NCBI GenBank assembly: GCA_036365455.1
Contig: JAWQUS010000017.1
Span: forward strand, 1,488,001 to 1,552,000
DNA length: 64,000 bases
DNA from: Macrosoma leucophasiata
Lineage: Eukaryota > Arthropoda > Insecta > Lepidoptera > Hedylidae
Direction of reading: 5' to 3'
Positions 27,401 through 36,430 of the stretch are shown here, one piece after another. The notes under the pieces are model-generated. The model searched no databases, was not told the DNA's origin, and worked only from the letters and a program-made list of their open reading frames with translations. The translations under genes were made by a program, and so were the position numbers. How positions within the stretch are numbered: position 1 is the first letter of the stretch; every line of letters begins with the position of its first letter.

Positions 27401-28560
27401 CTGTATATAATCCTGATCCGGCCGGAGCGCAACGTGCGGCAGAGCATCATGCCGGTGCGGTACAGCCGCAAGCCGCCGCCCGCGCACCCCGCGCACCCCG
27501 CGCTCTCCATCCCCGCCCCTAACGCCATGCCGCATCCGCAGAGCAAGAGTATGTATATGCAAATATAAACTCAAATTCTCGATATTCGATATTAAGTATA
27601 CCAATAGATCAAGACAAAAATGTGTAACGTGTAACTTTCCTCTGAGGTTTCTTCAACGCTACGTTATGAGGTTTTTAAAAATTGTTGTAGAAACATTTCA
27701 AAGCCGGTAGCGCGTTGGCAACTTACTATGACTTACTAAGCCTGGGTTACAAAGATATTTGTAAAGGTTAAAGTTTTTTTATTTTTTTTATTCTCCATTT
27801 AAATAGCTTGGTCAAAGACCATGACGCTCTATACGTTCACATGAATTACATTCTTCATTTGTAACATTTCACATCCTTCTTTAACTTAAAGAAATCTGTT
27901 AGAGTTAGAGAAGGATGTGAAATAAATAAAATAAAATACGCTTATACTCATAGCCCTACATTAGGTATAAACCTGTGTCGTGGGTGCCGTTGTACACATA
28001 CAACACATACACAAAACACCCAGACCCGAAACAAATATCTGTAGGCCATACAAATATTTGTCCCGATGCGGGGATCGAACCCGCGGCACTTCGAATCAAA
28101 CGGTTATCTCACACCGCTTGACTAACCGGGTCGTCAAATGTTACAATGACTATAACTTTTACAAATATCTTGGTGCAACCCAGGCTTAAGGAGCAATTCC
28201 GTGGATTGCGATGGATCGCGATACACGGAGTTACAGCTTTAGTGTTGTCAATTAATGTTCCGAAGCGACGGTGATCACATTTGATCAGGTGGTCTATCTG
28301 CTTGTGTGTTAACCCTTTGATATAAAAAGTAACACACATAAAAATGATCCTACAGTAAATCCAGCGTACTTTATTTACATTAGCAACTTTATAACATGGT
28401 GACATTTTCAATTTCAGAGCCATGTGCCGACAAGGAGACACAAACTGAAGCGGCCGACTTCAATAAATTAACAAACGGCCAAACCGTCCAAAACAATGGT
28501 GATAGCAAGGCCAAGGAGAAGAACGCTCGGGCCATGAACGAACGCGCCGAGTCGTTATAG
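3770..28560 (+). CDS. mGluR: Metabotropic glutamate receptor, 3' part of gene (six exons, TM1 end to stop)
   Basis: Spliced gene of a class C G-protein-coupled receptor that senses glutamate at the neuronal or synaptic membrane. Exons 3770-3928, 4289-4451, 15043-15256, 26051-26202, 27401-27548 and 28418-28560 join in phase into 325 residues ending at TAG. Visible in order: end of TM1, first loop [14 protein letters not shown]2, TM3, TM4, TM5, third loop [16 protein letters not shown]6 ([19 protein letters not shown]), TM7, then RPERNVRQS and a short tail. Cysteines in DILCSIQ (before TM3) and LVCDS (loop 2) are in position for the conserved disulfide. The Venus-flytrap and cysteine-rich domains are not in the window, so the 5' exons lie to the left. 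The closest remembered family is insect mGluRA (group II-like, Gi/o coupling); that assignment is family knowledge. Introns are large (up to about 10.8 kb) and full of transposons. Confidence 0.95.
3965..4125 (+). repeat. Family D repeat, partial
   Basis: Left half only, between the first two mGluR exons of the window. Confidence 0.8.
4289..4451 (+). CDS. mGluR: mGluR exon: TM3, second intracellular loop, first half of TM4
   Basis: Acceptor tttcacag, donor GTAAAA. Reads [20 protein letters not shown] (TM3 end), then the basic second loop with [10 protein letters not shown] and [16 protein letters not shown] leading into TM4. The first G completes the arginine split from the previous exon; the exon ends in phase 0. 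Its 3' 99 bp are present again at 5122-5220. Confidence 0.94.
5122..5220 (+). pseudogene. Partial copy of the mGluR TM3-TM4 exon
   Basis: Ninety-nine bases match 4351-4449 at 95 positions. The four differences (ATC/ATA, GCG/GCA, GTG/GTA, TCC/TCT) are all third-codon and synonymous, so the copy still encodes [20 protein letters not shown] and the following residues unchanged. It lacks the 5' part of the exon (TM3), and the position of the true donor (CAG|GTAAAA) is replaced by CTATAATC, so it should not splice like the parent. A repeat of the 260-bp dispersed family lies immediately downstream and another just upstream of the parent exon, suggesting an unequal-recombination or template-switch origin. 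It is probably non-functional, but the pattern of changes is notable. Confidence 0.85.
5228..5478 (+). repeat. Family D repeat
   Basis: Near full length; begins 8 bp after the partial receptor exon copy. Confidence 0.85.
6050..6125 (-). repeat. SINE family C, partial copy
   Basis: Only the tRNA-like region (cttcaggcggggcttgaacc ... gccgctctcccaac) is preserved; the leader is missing. Confidence 0.65.
7192..7442 (+). repeat. RTE-type dispersed tail
   Basis: Starts actagctgacccggcattcg and ends in an AT-rich tail near 7440; same class as 11374-11600. Confidence 0.7.
7450..10480. other. No gene recognised
   Basis: mGluR intron. Holds short direct similarities (accaaaacaggtg-type runs near 7500) and AT-rich stretches, but no exon, transposase or structural RNA that I can support. 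Confidence 0.5.
10488..10721. mobile_element. 234-bp MITE, family M3, with 8-bp target duplication
   Basis: Terminal inverted repeats CATAGAGCAACACGGGCC / GGGCCGCGTTGCTCTATG, unusually GC-rich. Flanked by ccaccacc at 10480-10487 and 10722-10729. A related copy is at 13100-13412. Confidence 0.92.
10866..11096 (+). repeat. Family D repeat
   Basis: Near full length, with small deletions. Confidence 0.85.
12140..12345 (+). repeat. RTE-type dispersed tail
   Basis: Starts ttagctgtgcccgcgacttc; shares cggtccagccgttcccaag and agacagacagac with the 33.1-kb copy. Confidence 0.75.
13100..13412. mobile_element. 313-bp MITE, family M3, with 8-bp target duplication
   Basis: Inverted relative to the 10.5-kb copy. 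Ends TATAGAGCAACACGGGCC / GGCCCGTGTTCCTCTATG; flanked by gtttgaac at 13092-13099 and 13413-13420. The reading frames across it are accidental. Confidence 0.92.
13925..14336 (+). pseudogene. Tc1/mariner-like (DDE_3) transposase remnant
   Basis: An ATG-led stub ([13 protein letters not shown]) is followed by a deletion and the C-terminal catalytic part: [40 protein letters not shown] and [11 protein letters not shown]. The [13 protein letters not shown] motif contains the second/third acidic region of DDE transposases. A one-base shift near 14195 precedes [20 protein letters not shown] and a stop. Internally deleted and inactive. Confidence 0.82.
15043..15256 (+). CDS. mGluR: mGluR exon: TM4 end, second extracellular loop, TM5, third loop
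   Basis: Acceptor tttgttaccag, donor GTGAGT. Reads [20 protein letters not shown], then [22 protein letters not shown]5 and [17 protein letters not shown], ending on the first base of a glycine codon. The cysteine in LVCDS is the expected loop-2 disulfide partner. The preceding intron is about 10.6 kb. Confidence 0.95.
15400..15660 (+). repeat. Dispersed repeat, family D, best copy
   Basis: About 260 bp: gtggcaaacaagcatgcag start, ctcctgaggcctaaggtg middle and a GAGCTCCGTCACTGGAGCTC hairpin just before the accaccagta end. No coding capacity, no pol III boxes seen. At least fourteen other full or partial copies in the window. Confidence 0.88.
16409..16480. repeat. 72-bp perfect palindrome
   Basis: 35-bp arms (CTCTCTGAAACACAGAACAG ...) around a two-base loop TG. 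Would extrude as a long hairpin; no transposon ends are recognised. Confidence 0.9.
16620..16880 (-). mobile_element. 5'-truncated copy of the 5S-type SINE
   Basis: Minus orientation; same body as 49075-49335, with the ATT-type tail at about 16630. Its 5' end meets SINE family B at 16881. Confidence 0.72.
16881..17192 (-). mobile_element. SINE family B copy
   Basis: Minus orientation with both pol III boxes recognisable (ggaatcgaaccc, ctaccactaggctacc). It abuts the 5' end of a truncated 5S-SINE-type tail at about 16620-16880. Confidence 0.88.
17390..17625 (-). repeat. Family D repeat
   Basis: Divergent minus-strand copy; directly precedes the first of the repeated 17.6/18.3-kb segments. 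Confidence 0.75.
17660..18540 (+). repeat. Duplicated 270-bp segment (two good copies)
   Basis: 17660-17932 and 18272-18538 share ctcataatgcacgaatacca, gttcgtgcgagtgctcgctg and a long 3' stretch. Decayed copies are at about 19490-19625 and 20515-20600, so the segment recurs four times over 3 kb. No family recognised. Confidence 0.8.
18555..18797 (+). repeat. Family D repeat
   Basis: Directly follows the second repeated segment; internal deletion near 18655. Confidence 0.85.
18950..19140 (+). mobile_element. tRNA-like SINE, family C, best copy
   Basis: Leader, A box (tagctcaattgg), B box (gttcgagtctc) and aaattttt tail are all present on the plus strand. The tRNA part could fold as an arginine- or lysine-like cloverleaf, but the same leader in each copy shows it is a dispersed repeat rather than a lone tRNA gene. 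Confidence 0.75.
19890..20362 (-). pseudogene. RTE-type reverse-transcriptase C-terminus
   Basis: On the minus strand reads [40 protein letters not shown] and CRGPGRPR, the well-known C-terminal region of RTE-like LINE polyproteins in insects. After a shift it continues through [14 protein letters not shown] and [11 protein letters not shown]. Degenerate copies of the same 3' end (gcgctccacactc ... gacctgg) occur at about 4190-4240, 23700-23765, 38130-38190 and 51765-51825. Confidence 0.82.
20675..20815 (+). repeat. Family D repeat, 3' half
   Basis: Retains the 3' hairpin region and accaccagt end. Confidence 0.75.
21143..22040 (-). mobile_element. 3' end of a CR1/Jockey-like LINE
   Basis: Minus strand 22037 down to 21939 reads [20 protein letters not shown] then [12 protein letters not shown] and a stop, the typical RT C-terminus. 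The 3' end at 21143-21260 has the gcattaagtccgcc motif and an AAAT-repeat tail, matching the 3' end of the LINE at 48.4 kb. AT-rich DNA and a (TA)n run at about 21433-21466 lie between and may be a secondary insertion. Confidence 0.75.
21433..21466. repeat. (TA)n microsatellite
   Basis: About 17 uninterrupted TA dinucleotides within the decayed LINE end. Confidence 0.95.
22760..24710 (+). repeat. Three-copy head-to-tail repeat with a conserved hairpin
   Basis: Copies begin near 22770, 23440 and 24450. Each has ccattgtcccggttcattgt followed by a gggacaatgg complement (hairpin, damaged in copy 2), then caatcaacatcgtctccag. An AT-rich spacer with aatttctagaagcc is shared by units 1 and 2. Unit 2 contains an inserted RTE-type tail (23917-24075, catcatcatcatttcagcc). 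Short conserved reading frames follow from recent copying. Confidence 0.85.
26051..26202 (+). CDS. mGluR: mGluR exon: TM6, third extracellular loop, TM7
   Basis: Acceptor taaattgcag, donor GTGATT. Reads [20 protein letters not shown], then [20 protein letters not shown] and [11 protein letters not shown], ending in phase 0. Markedly more GC-rich than the flanking introns. A Tc1-type MITE (26217-26438) begins 14 bp after the exon end. Confidence 0.95.
26217..26438. mobile_element. MITE family M1 next to mGluR splice donor
   Basis: TA-CAGT start at 26215 and ACTG-TA end at 26438. The element begins 14 bp after the exon end at 26202. Confidence 0.82.
26768..27285 (-). repeat. Three tandem retroelement tails of about 175 bp
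   Basis: Each unit has ataagtcgggttttccttcc, aaaggtctcgggctccgtga and a gcgggcgaagccgcgggcaa-type end. Related single copies: 31180-31362 (+), 39398-39590 (-), 39854-40040 (+). It lies 115 bp before an mGluR exon. Confidence 0.88.
27401..27548 (+). CDS. mGluR: mGluR exon: end of TM7 and proline-rich tail
   Basis: Acceptor ttccttgcag, donor GTATGT. Reads [20 protein letters not shown], the juxtamembrane sequence typical of the family, then a proline/alanine/histidine-rich stretch ending in PHPQSK and one base of the next codon. Strongly GC-rich. Confidence 0.92.
27924..28134 (-). mobile_element. tRNA-derived SINE, family A, second copy
   Basis: Same structure and tail as the copy at 1577-1799, with A and B boxes. 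It splits a foldback MITE whose halves lie at about 27850-27920 and 28135-28195. Partial tRNA-less copies of the body occur at about 39048-39120 and 39592-39700. Confidence 0.85.
28418..28560 (+). CDS. mGluR: mGluR terminal exon with stop codon
   Basis: Acceptor atttcag. The A left over from the previous exon plus AG gives lysine, then [20 protein letters not shown], a polar tail with [17 protein letters not shown], and TAG at 28558-28560. The phase match across three consecutive junctions supports the model. A possible polyadenylation signal AATAAA occurs around 28590. The cytoplasmic tail carries no recognisable domain. Confidence 0.88.
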
Positions 28561-29209
28561 CAATACGAATCATCGAAATCCCTCAACGAAATAAAACCTT
28601 CTTCGAAGAGCTTCAAGAAAAGATGCTCCTGTAGGAATAGAGAACGAACACCGATTGTTGTGTGAATGGTTAATGTATGGTACTCGCATAATCATACATG
28701 CTTGAGTTAGGCCGCAACGTTTCCTTGACATCAAACATATCTATTGTATAATCACTGTCGAGTAAATGTTGCGTTTCTCCGAATCTAGCAACGAATCCTA
28801 ACAAATGTTGTGTTTAACTTGTTCAGTTGTCGGAAAACGCGTGCTAGCTGACGCGAGTTTTCGGACAACAATTTATTTGCAGGGTGGTTTAATTAGCTTC
28901 AACAATTTTTTGAAATGTATTTCTCTTTTAATTTTGAATACCGATACAAGATAGAAATATATACTTACCCATTAAATTAGACACCTGAAAAACTAATGCT
29001 AAATAATAATATCTAAAAACTGTCTGTGTAAAAATTATTTGAAGATGTAAAAAATATTTGAAGAAACGGTTTTGTACATCACGATTTGCCTTTAATAAAT
29101 ACTTAACAACCCATCACAACGCATGAATCTAGCGTTTGCATTTATTAAAATAAGAGATATTATTTCGTATTCCCATGTCTCAAATAAAAAACACATCATC
29201 TTGACTGCC

Positions 29210-29516
29210 ATCAGTAGCGTAGTTGTACCAGGCCACTACTATTGCGCTGGAGGTCCTGGGTTCGATTCCCGGGTCGGGTGATATTAGAGATAACGGTTTA
29301 AAATCTTTTATTTCTGCTTCTATTGGGATTTTTCCATTTTCTGGAAGTTTCCCAGTACCCCGGAGTTTGGTAATGTGCCCGGAGATGGCAACAGGTTCGC
29401 CACCTGTTACATGGGCCAAAACGTAACCGGCGAGTCGTGGGTGTTTGCATGTATGGTTGAATGCATGCATTTACCTCTGCCTACCCCTTCGGGGATTACA
29501 GGCGTGAAGTTACGAA
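29210..29516 (+). mobile_element. SINE family B copy
   Basis: Close to the 43.3-kb copy; A box degraded (cagtagcgtagttgtaccag), B box ggttcgattcc intact. Its 3' end is joined to an inverted SINE tail, making a hairpin at 29494-29538. Confidence 0.88.
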
Positions 29517-29538
29517 ACGTAACTTCACGCCTGTAATC
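29494..29538. repeat. Hairpin of two SINE B tails, tail to tail
   Basis: GATTACAGGCGTGAAGTTACG, AAA, then the exact complement; 21-bp arms. The second tail is only a short inverted fragment. Confidence 0.88.
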
Positions 29539-30529
29539 CATCGAAGCCAATCAACCATCCAAGCCATCTTGAGGGATAATTTAGGTCAAATTCATGTGTT
29601 TTTGAGTCCAACTCACACTTTCTGATCTCTTACTTTAAGTTTCATATTCAAAAGTGACTCATCAACGACAGAGCCTTTTATTTACATAGTTTTAGACAAC
29701 ATTTTATCAAATCTTAGTATTTTGAATTATTTATAACAAAATCAACAACTCTTTAGAGTTATTTTATCATTCCACAAATACCGCTGATTGAATTTATATG
29801 AAAAAAGGCGTGAACAAAAATTTGCTTATAAGTACAGTAAATTATTGAACCTCAATTTTATTTTCATTCTGTCAATTCGCTTTTGATTTTGAAACATGAA
29901 TCTGATTAGAGTTGTTTAAATTTAACACACTTACTCAATTCATTACTGTAATCCATCACAAGATTACCTACAATCTTTGTTACATTGACTACAATCTTTG
30001 TTATATTTAACATGCAAACACATATTGTTCCAGACCAATGTATGGCTTATAAAATACTATATTATACTTATTGTCAAAATTGACCATATTTTAAAATCAC
30101 ACCTCGGCCAAGTGTGCAAACACTTCTACCTAAATCTTTTTAGTCTATTATATAAACACTTCCAATCTAATATAATTAGATAGAAACCATATTCCAAATT
30201 TGTACATAATTATAAATATATAGCACTAGAATACAATTCTGTGTACATAAGAAACCAAATATCAATGTAAATAAACAAGAAAAAAGACAAAATAGTGATG
30301 TTATTGTACATAGTATTTATTAAGGTCGTTTGATATCATACGCTTAGTTTAAATATAGGAGACGTATCATGGATATAGTATATGCAGAGTACAGCATTGA
30401 GCCGAGACGGGGGACGACACTGTAGTGTTTTCTCTGATATTTTACGCATTGAAACATCGAGTATCGATTTTTGAACAACATTGATAATAATATTGATATT
30501 GTATCAATCATCCTGATACCTGCTAAGGT

Positions 30530-30870
30530 CATTACTGCTACGCTGAGGTTCTAGTTTCGACCCTCAGGTTGGGAGGTAAGTGCTGTACGAGCTATGCCTC
30601 GTCCAACTATTTACCTTTGCACCTCATTATATTATAATTTAGCATAAGTCATCAATTTGAAAATAGGAAGGCGGTGAAATGCGAACTGTCGATTTGGTTG
30701 TATGAATTATAGGCGATTGGTGCAAATTGATGACTTATACTAAAATATAATAAAATGAGGTGCAAAGGTAATAATTGGACGAGACATAGCTCGTACAAGT
30801 GCTATATGGTTTTTTTCATTTTCTGAAGTTTGAAGAAGTAATGTGCTCGGAGATTGTCACCAACGTACTA
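30530..30870 (+). mobile_element. SINE family B, degraded copy split by a foldback element
   Basis: The left part retains tacgctgaggttctagtttc, the right part ttttcattttctgaagttt and atgtgctcggagatt. Between them a 212-bp foldback element (30585-30796) is flanked by aagtgct on both sides. Confidence 0.75.
30585..30796. mobile_element. 212-bp foldback MITE with 7-bp target duplication
   Basis: Arms of about 74 bp begin GTACGAGCTATG and end CATAGCTCGTAC, with a short centre. The flanking aagtgct at 30578-30584 and 30797-30803 is an exact 7-bp duplication of SINE sequence. No coding capacity. Confidence 0.88.
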
Positions 30871-31190
30871 TGACCATTTATTGCGAATCTAAACTAAAGC
30901 GCTGTTAGCTTTGTCTCGTTTTCTCATACGTGACGTCATACAAATAAATGAAACAAAATATTGGCAGTTTCTAAATTGAAACGCAATAATCGTCTTAGTA
31001 GGGTAGCAAAACTACGTTGCTATAATTTTTACGTACCTTCTTTTTACTTTATCTTGCAGTATCTTCCATATTAAAAAATCTGCGGAAACTTCAGACGCCT
31101 CGTCAAAAACATTTATTCCGTTTCTAAGAGAAAAATCTATAGAGCTAAGGAGCTGGACAGCTCTTAGTAATTAGTATGAGATACTAGCTA

Positions 31191-31358
<168 letters not shown>

Positions 31359-31364
31359 TTATTG

Positions 31365-32390
31365 AAACATGCCACAATGACATAATACACATATTTTTCG
31401 ACAAATAATTAATTTTCATCTACAACAAAATTTCTGAACGGACTGAAACATGTTTTTTTAAATTTTTCCATTGACATAAATTACAAACAATAACAATGAA
31501 ATTAGCCCACGGATTTCGAAATAATCATAATCTCGGACATAAGAACGATCAATTCAGAAAACAGTATATTAAAACTAACTTCCATTATGAATTCGGTATG
31601 CAATAAATTTATTTTGAAATCTCAGATAGTCACAATATTATAACCTCTTAGCTGCGTACAAATATTTGGTTATCCTACGCTATTATCTACCGTCATTAAA
31701 CAGTCCAATGTAGTGTTGCTGAATAGTTTCGACGTTAACTTGCAATAGCAAGAGAAAGGGATAGATATTCAAACAATAGGGAACAACGAAGAAGCATCAA
31801 AGTTAATATTAATTCAAGTTTCCCCTGACAAACATTCGGTAGGTAACAGTAACTAACATCTGATTTTAATGGAACTAGGGATGTTTCGAGGAATGTTTTC
31901 GGACAAACTATTTAGAGAGTTTTCGTGTTATTAACAGTTTCGTTATAACACGTTAATATACACGAAAAGTCTCAATTTTTGTCGTGTTATAATAATGGAA
32001 AAGTTTCGTCCTAGCCGATTGTTTAACAGTTAATCAAGAAATGTTAGGTTAATTGTGGGGATGTCTTTAAAAAAATATCGGACAGCTTATTCGTGGCTTT
32101 TTAATTGTGAATCCACGTTTATAAAAGTTTGAACCAAATCCAAACAATAAATCGGTTCTTCATATAATGTGCTTATATGGATATAATTAAATACTTCTCT
32201 TCTTATTATTGAAAATTTGAGGTATAGAAATCGAAATTAAAATTATGCGTGGAGTAGTAGACATTGAATATTACGGCTTTCTCTTAAAAGCAACTTATAC
32301 CATTTTATCAACTTTTCATTGTGATAGCAACAAAAGTTACTTATCTGAAATAATTTTTTTTCTGAAACTTTATAAATTTTTCTCTTTCAC
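31365..32390. other. No feature recognised
   Basis: AT-rich intergenic DNA between the mGluR stop and the armadillo-like gene. Confidence 0.5.
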
Positions 32391-32396
32391 TCTATT

Positions 32397-32543
32397 GGTG
32401 AGATTCACAGACGACGCACGATTCGCACTACGACTTTACTTTGAGCAAAGTATGCTTAGAACTGTCAGTTTAGTATGGGTTTTGACAGTTCAAAGGCGAA
32501 CTTTGCTCAAAGTAAAGTCGTAGTGCGGTCTGTGAATCTCACC
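32397..32543. mobile_element. 147-bp foldback MITE
   Basis: Ends GGTGAGATTCACAGAC / GTCTGTGAATCTCACC with a further inner match ACTACGACTTTACTTTGAGC on both arms; 12 extra bases in the left arm make the pairing asymmetric. Confidence 0.85.
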
Positions 32544-33118
32544 CTATGTGTTGCAGACTCTTGCTACGAATGTCGTAGCACAAAGCTACGTAGCGTAGCC
32601 AATCGTTTCACCAAACCATTTCGTAGAGTTTAAAATATTATTTATTTTTTAGTTAATGTCTGTATTCTTGATATGGGAAATGCCAAATACATTGCAAAAT
32701 ATTCCTTTAAAAAAACCAGTCATATTGCAAAAGATAACTTTAAAACCACACACGTAGACCGATAGACCTCATTGGCAGGATGCAGCCATAGATTCTTCAT
32801 CACCAAAACAAATTGATATATCGAAATGTGTTCAAAAATCGTAAAATCTCTCCCGCTGCTCTTCAATATCTAGTTCTTAGACTTATATCATCTAAATAAT
32901 AAGACTTGAACTATAATCATAGAATAAGTATTCTAGCTTACTTATACATACGGTATAAATTTGCTCAAACGAGTATCGTATAGTAAGATAAATTAATTAG
33001 AATAATGTCCTCCCCCGTCTTTAGCTTGCTCTGTGTATATTTGGATTAATGTAAACATATTTACGAAAATAAAGCGTTTTTGATGTTTATTGTGGTTTTA
33101 TTGATAAAATTAATAAAA

Positions 33119-33390
33119 ACTAGCTGTGCCCGCGTCCTTGTCCGCGTGAAAATGTATGACAGGACAGTCGTGGGCGCAGTTAGTATAAAAGTATTACATA
33201 AGCTATCTGCCAGTGTAAGACTCGTTAAAACCGGTCCAGCCGTTACCGAGATTTGCCGGGACAAGCAAACAGACAGACAGACCGACTTAATAATATGTTG
33301 TTTTGGCTTATGTACCGTGTATACATACATATGCATTTTGTAAAAAGTGGTTATTTTTATGTTGCAATCAGACACTCCAATTTTTTTTAT
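33119..33390 (+). repeat. RTE-type dispersed tail
   Basis: Starts actagctgtgcccgcgtcct; contains gacagacagacagac and ends in an AT-rich tail. Confidence 0.75.
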
Positions 33391-33710
33391 TTGTATAGAT
33401 GTATAGATTAATATTACTCACTTTAAGGTAAGAATGTATTTATTTACACGATATGTCACTAGAGACTACGGTAAAATAACAATACGTTTCGCTCTTTCTA
33501 TTGCCGTAAAAATTACATAGAAAAAAGTTTATTTTCTTGAAAGTCATCGAAAGTGTTACCTCGTGCAAGAGACTGACAAAGACACTTTCCATCGTACCAA
33601 GTTTCCATCGTCCAAAATATAGGTACATTCATTCTTACACATAAGACATATGCAATTAGGGACTGTGCTATTACAGTAGTAGAGTACCGTGACTGGTCGG
33701 TAAATTGAAC

Positions 33711-33931
33711 CAGAGAATATATAATAATACTACGTATAGAATGGACACTTCGACGTCCCGCCAGATTTGAACGCATCACTCAACCCCTTCCCCTCTTATG
33801 GGCGACGGTTGGTGTTTTGTACGTGCTACGCACACAGATGCGCGTGTTAACACACGTGACTGACTGATGTCTGTGTAATAGAAACCAAATTAAGCGTTTG
33901 TATGGAATTTTAGCGGAGTGTCCGCGGTGTG
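33711..33931. mobile_element. 221-bp MITE, family M2, with 7-bp target duplication
   Basis: Same termini and length as the 52.5-kb copy; flanked by attgaac at 33704-33710 and 33932-33938. Long conserved stretch including cccttcccctcttatgggcg. No coding capacity. Confidence 0.93.
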
Positions 33932-34123
33932 ATTGAACTGTAGCTGCAAGTTCGATCTCCGTCCTCTTCTTTAAACCTTTGCAAACGTTTAATATAGCTG
34001 GTCTATATAAAATTTAAAAATTATATTAGGACCAATTTTTACGGCTCTGTTATTTTCGGCACAGTAGTATAGCAGCCCTCGAAAGTTTAATGTAAGAATA
34101 AGAATCTTTATAGATAGTATTTA

Positions 34124-34375
34124 CAGTTCTCATCAAGAAATAATGCACATCGAGCTTAGAAAAGAGACAGTCGGCTAGTTTCGAGTTTGTAGAGCGTTAT
34201 CTCTGCTACACACTGCCTACATAAGCACTGATAGTCCGTTAATGGTAAAAACTTGATCAAAATGATCGACAAAGGTCAGAAAAGTTGTGTGCAATAGAGA
34301 TAACGCTCTACACAGCCGAAATTATCCGAAGTCTCTCTCCTAAAGTCGATGTGCAATATCTCTTGTTGGATACTG
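34124..34375. mobile_element. MITE family M1 copy
   Basis: TA-CAGTTCTCATCAAGAAAT start and GTTGGATACTG-TA end; both TA dinucleotides are present. Confidence 0.85.
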
Positions 34376-34669
34376 TACTATGATTTAAATGATATCTAAT
34401 ATATAGCCTCATGACACTATTAACTCTTCATCAAAAGATTATGAGATCTGCAATCCATAAATAAAATGACGTCATACGCAGGTTAAATAAACCCTAAAAA
34501 AGTTCAAAGCATTGTAGATAGCAGGAGTAGAAGATAGTAGTAGATAGCAGGAGTCGAGACAAAAACATGAGATAATGTCGCGAACGCCGCAACAACTGTG
34601 AGAGATTGATTAATGAACGCGCCAACCCATTTATAGGTAACGTGACTGCTGCTGGGCTAAGGGTTTACG

Positions 34670-34905
34670 AGCGATGTAGACTTTGCGACCTTTGCGACTT
34701 TTGAGTTCACTTATGAATTTTATTAAAACAGTACGACTTCTTCATTTTTTTAATTCACTAGGTAATGTTAACTTTGATTTCTTTTTGTCTACGAGATAAA
34801 TTGTCTATAAAATGACTAACATTTTGATATGACACATGACTAACTGTTTTAATAAAATTCATAAGTGAACTCAAAAGTCGCAAAGGTCGCAAAGTCTACA
34901 TCGCT
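34670..34905. mobile_element. Foldback element with 63-bp perfect inverted repeats
   Basis: Positions 34670-34732 and 34843-34905 are exact reverse complements (AGCGATGTAGACTTTGCG ...), around a 110-bp AT-rich centre. No target duplication is obvious. Perfect arms suggest recent origin. Confidence 0.9.
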
Positions 34906-35004
34906 GATACTGATCCAACTCTCAGAGAAGATTGTGGTCACATGAAAGGGGTACCAAGGCGTGTCACGTGGAATGTTATTATAACAAATGAAAACGTACG
35001 TACA

Positions 35005-35350
35005 CGACTGTATTCCCCGAAGGGGTAGATTGACGTTTTAAGTATTCAAGCTTACATACAACACTCACGATTTGTTGGTTACGTTTTGCCCCCAACAGAT
35101 TCCGAGCCTATTGGCAAGCTTTTTTTTGACAGGATCATTACCAAATTGCGAGGGTGGGAAATTGTCAGAAAATCGTAATAGCCCAATTACATCAGAAATA
35201 AATAAAAGGGATAAATATACCTTCATCCTTAACAATGATTCACAGATCATAGACCCGGGGATCGAACCTAGAACTCCAGTGTAGTACCTATTTAACTTCA
35301 AAAATCAAGTAGAGTATTAACCAGCTACCACTAAACTTCTGAGGCAGTTA
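35005..35350 (-). mobile_element. SINE family B, divergent copy
   Basis: The order tail, body, ggggatcgaacc B box, then ccactaaacttctgaggc A box is kept, but the body is diverged and a 40-bp insertion separates the two boxes. An older subfamily member. Confidence 0.7.
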
Positions 35351-36304
35351 ACATGGGATCTCCTTAATATAATACGAAAACACTTTAAAAAAAACTTTAA
35401 AAAATATCATATTATATTAGATATATTACTTATTAACATTTATACACAACACAAATATATTTAATCATCGAAGAATAGATATAAAAAAAACAAGAAGTTT
35501 GCAAGCAGCCTAAACCACAGATAAAAATGTACGTACATAACGCTATATACCCAGTATTATCTGCGTTAGCCGAGACCCCTGCGTATTCCCGCGCAATTCA
35601 TCAATCCGCATGATTAGTGGGATTCGCCGAGCGTGGGAAATCTTATCTCGTCTACATTACGTAGTCAGGATTATACTATGCGGGTTTCGTCGAAAAAGTC
35701 CAAATATGAAACAGCTTTGGATATTTTCACGGCTTTCATTTAGCTTGTAATATCTACGAAGGGTTCGAAGCATAATGGGATTGAAATGATTGATGCTACT
35801 GCTTCTAGTGGCGGTTAACCTCCCTTCTTGGCCGATTATAAAATACTTCACTCAATCTATACATACATACATACTACATACATACATACAAATGAATAAA
35901 ATTGGAGTGTCTGTTTGTAATATAGAAATAACCGCTTTTTACTAAATGCATATGTATGTACGGTACATGTACCAAAACATTTTTATTTTATTTTTGTCTG
36001 TCTGTCTGAGTGTTGGGGATAAACCGATTTCACTGGCAGCTTATGTAATAAGGAATAACTAAGGCTACTTTTAAACTAGCAAAATACTAGTTTATTTATT
36101 TATTTATTTATCACCATAATAACCTTAATAACTACACAGTTTAACATAATAAAAACATAAAAAGTCATGAATGATTATTAAAGTAAATTGTGGGAGACTG
36201 GTGCCTAAACTAAGCAAAGCCTGTATTTCAGGACATCAGCTCTTCCCTCATAAGAAAGGATTACAGAAATTCATGAAGAATACATTGTGCTAATAATAAG
36301 GTAG

Positions 36305-36430
36305 ATTAGGTGGTGGTACATAGTCAGAGACATAACAACTATGGTCTCAGGGGTGGTAATACATCTGCATTTTGACGTCTGGTTTTCGTGTAGACGTCTA
36401 TGCTGCAGCCATCACTTAACATCCATGTGA
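36305..36430 (-). repeat. Family D repeat, partial
   Basis: Left half in minus orientation. A still smaller piece lies at about 25430-25515 (-). Confidence 0.7.
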
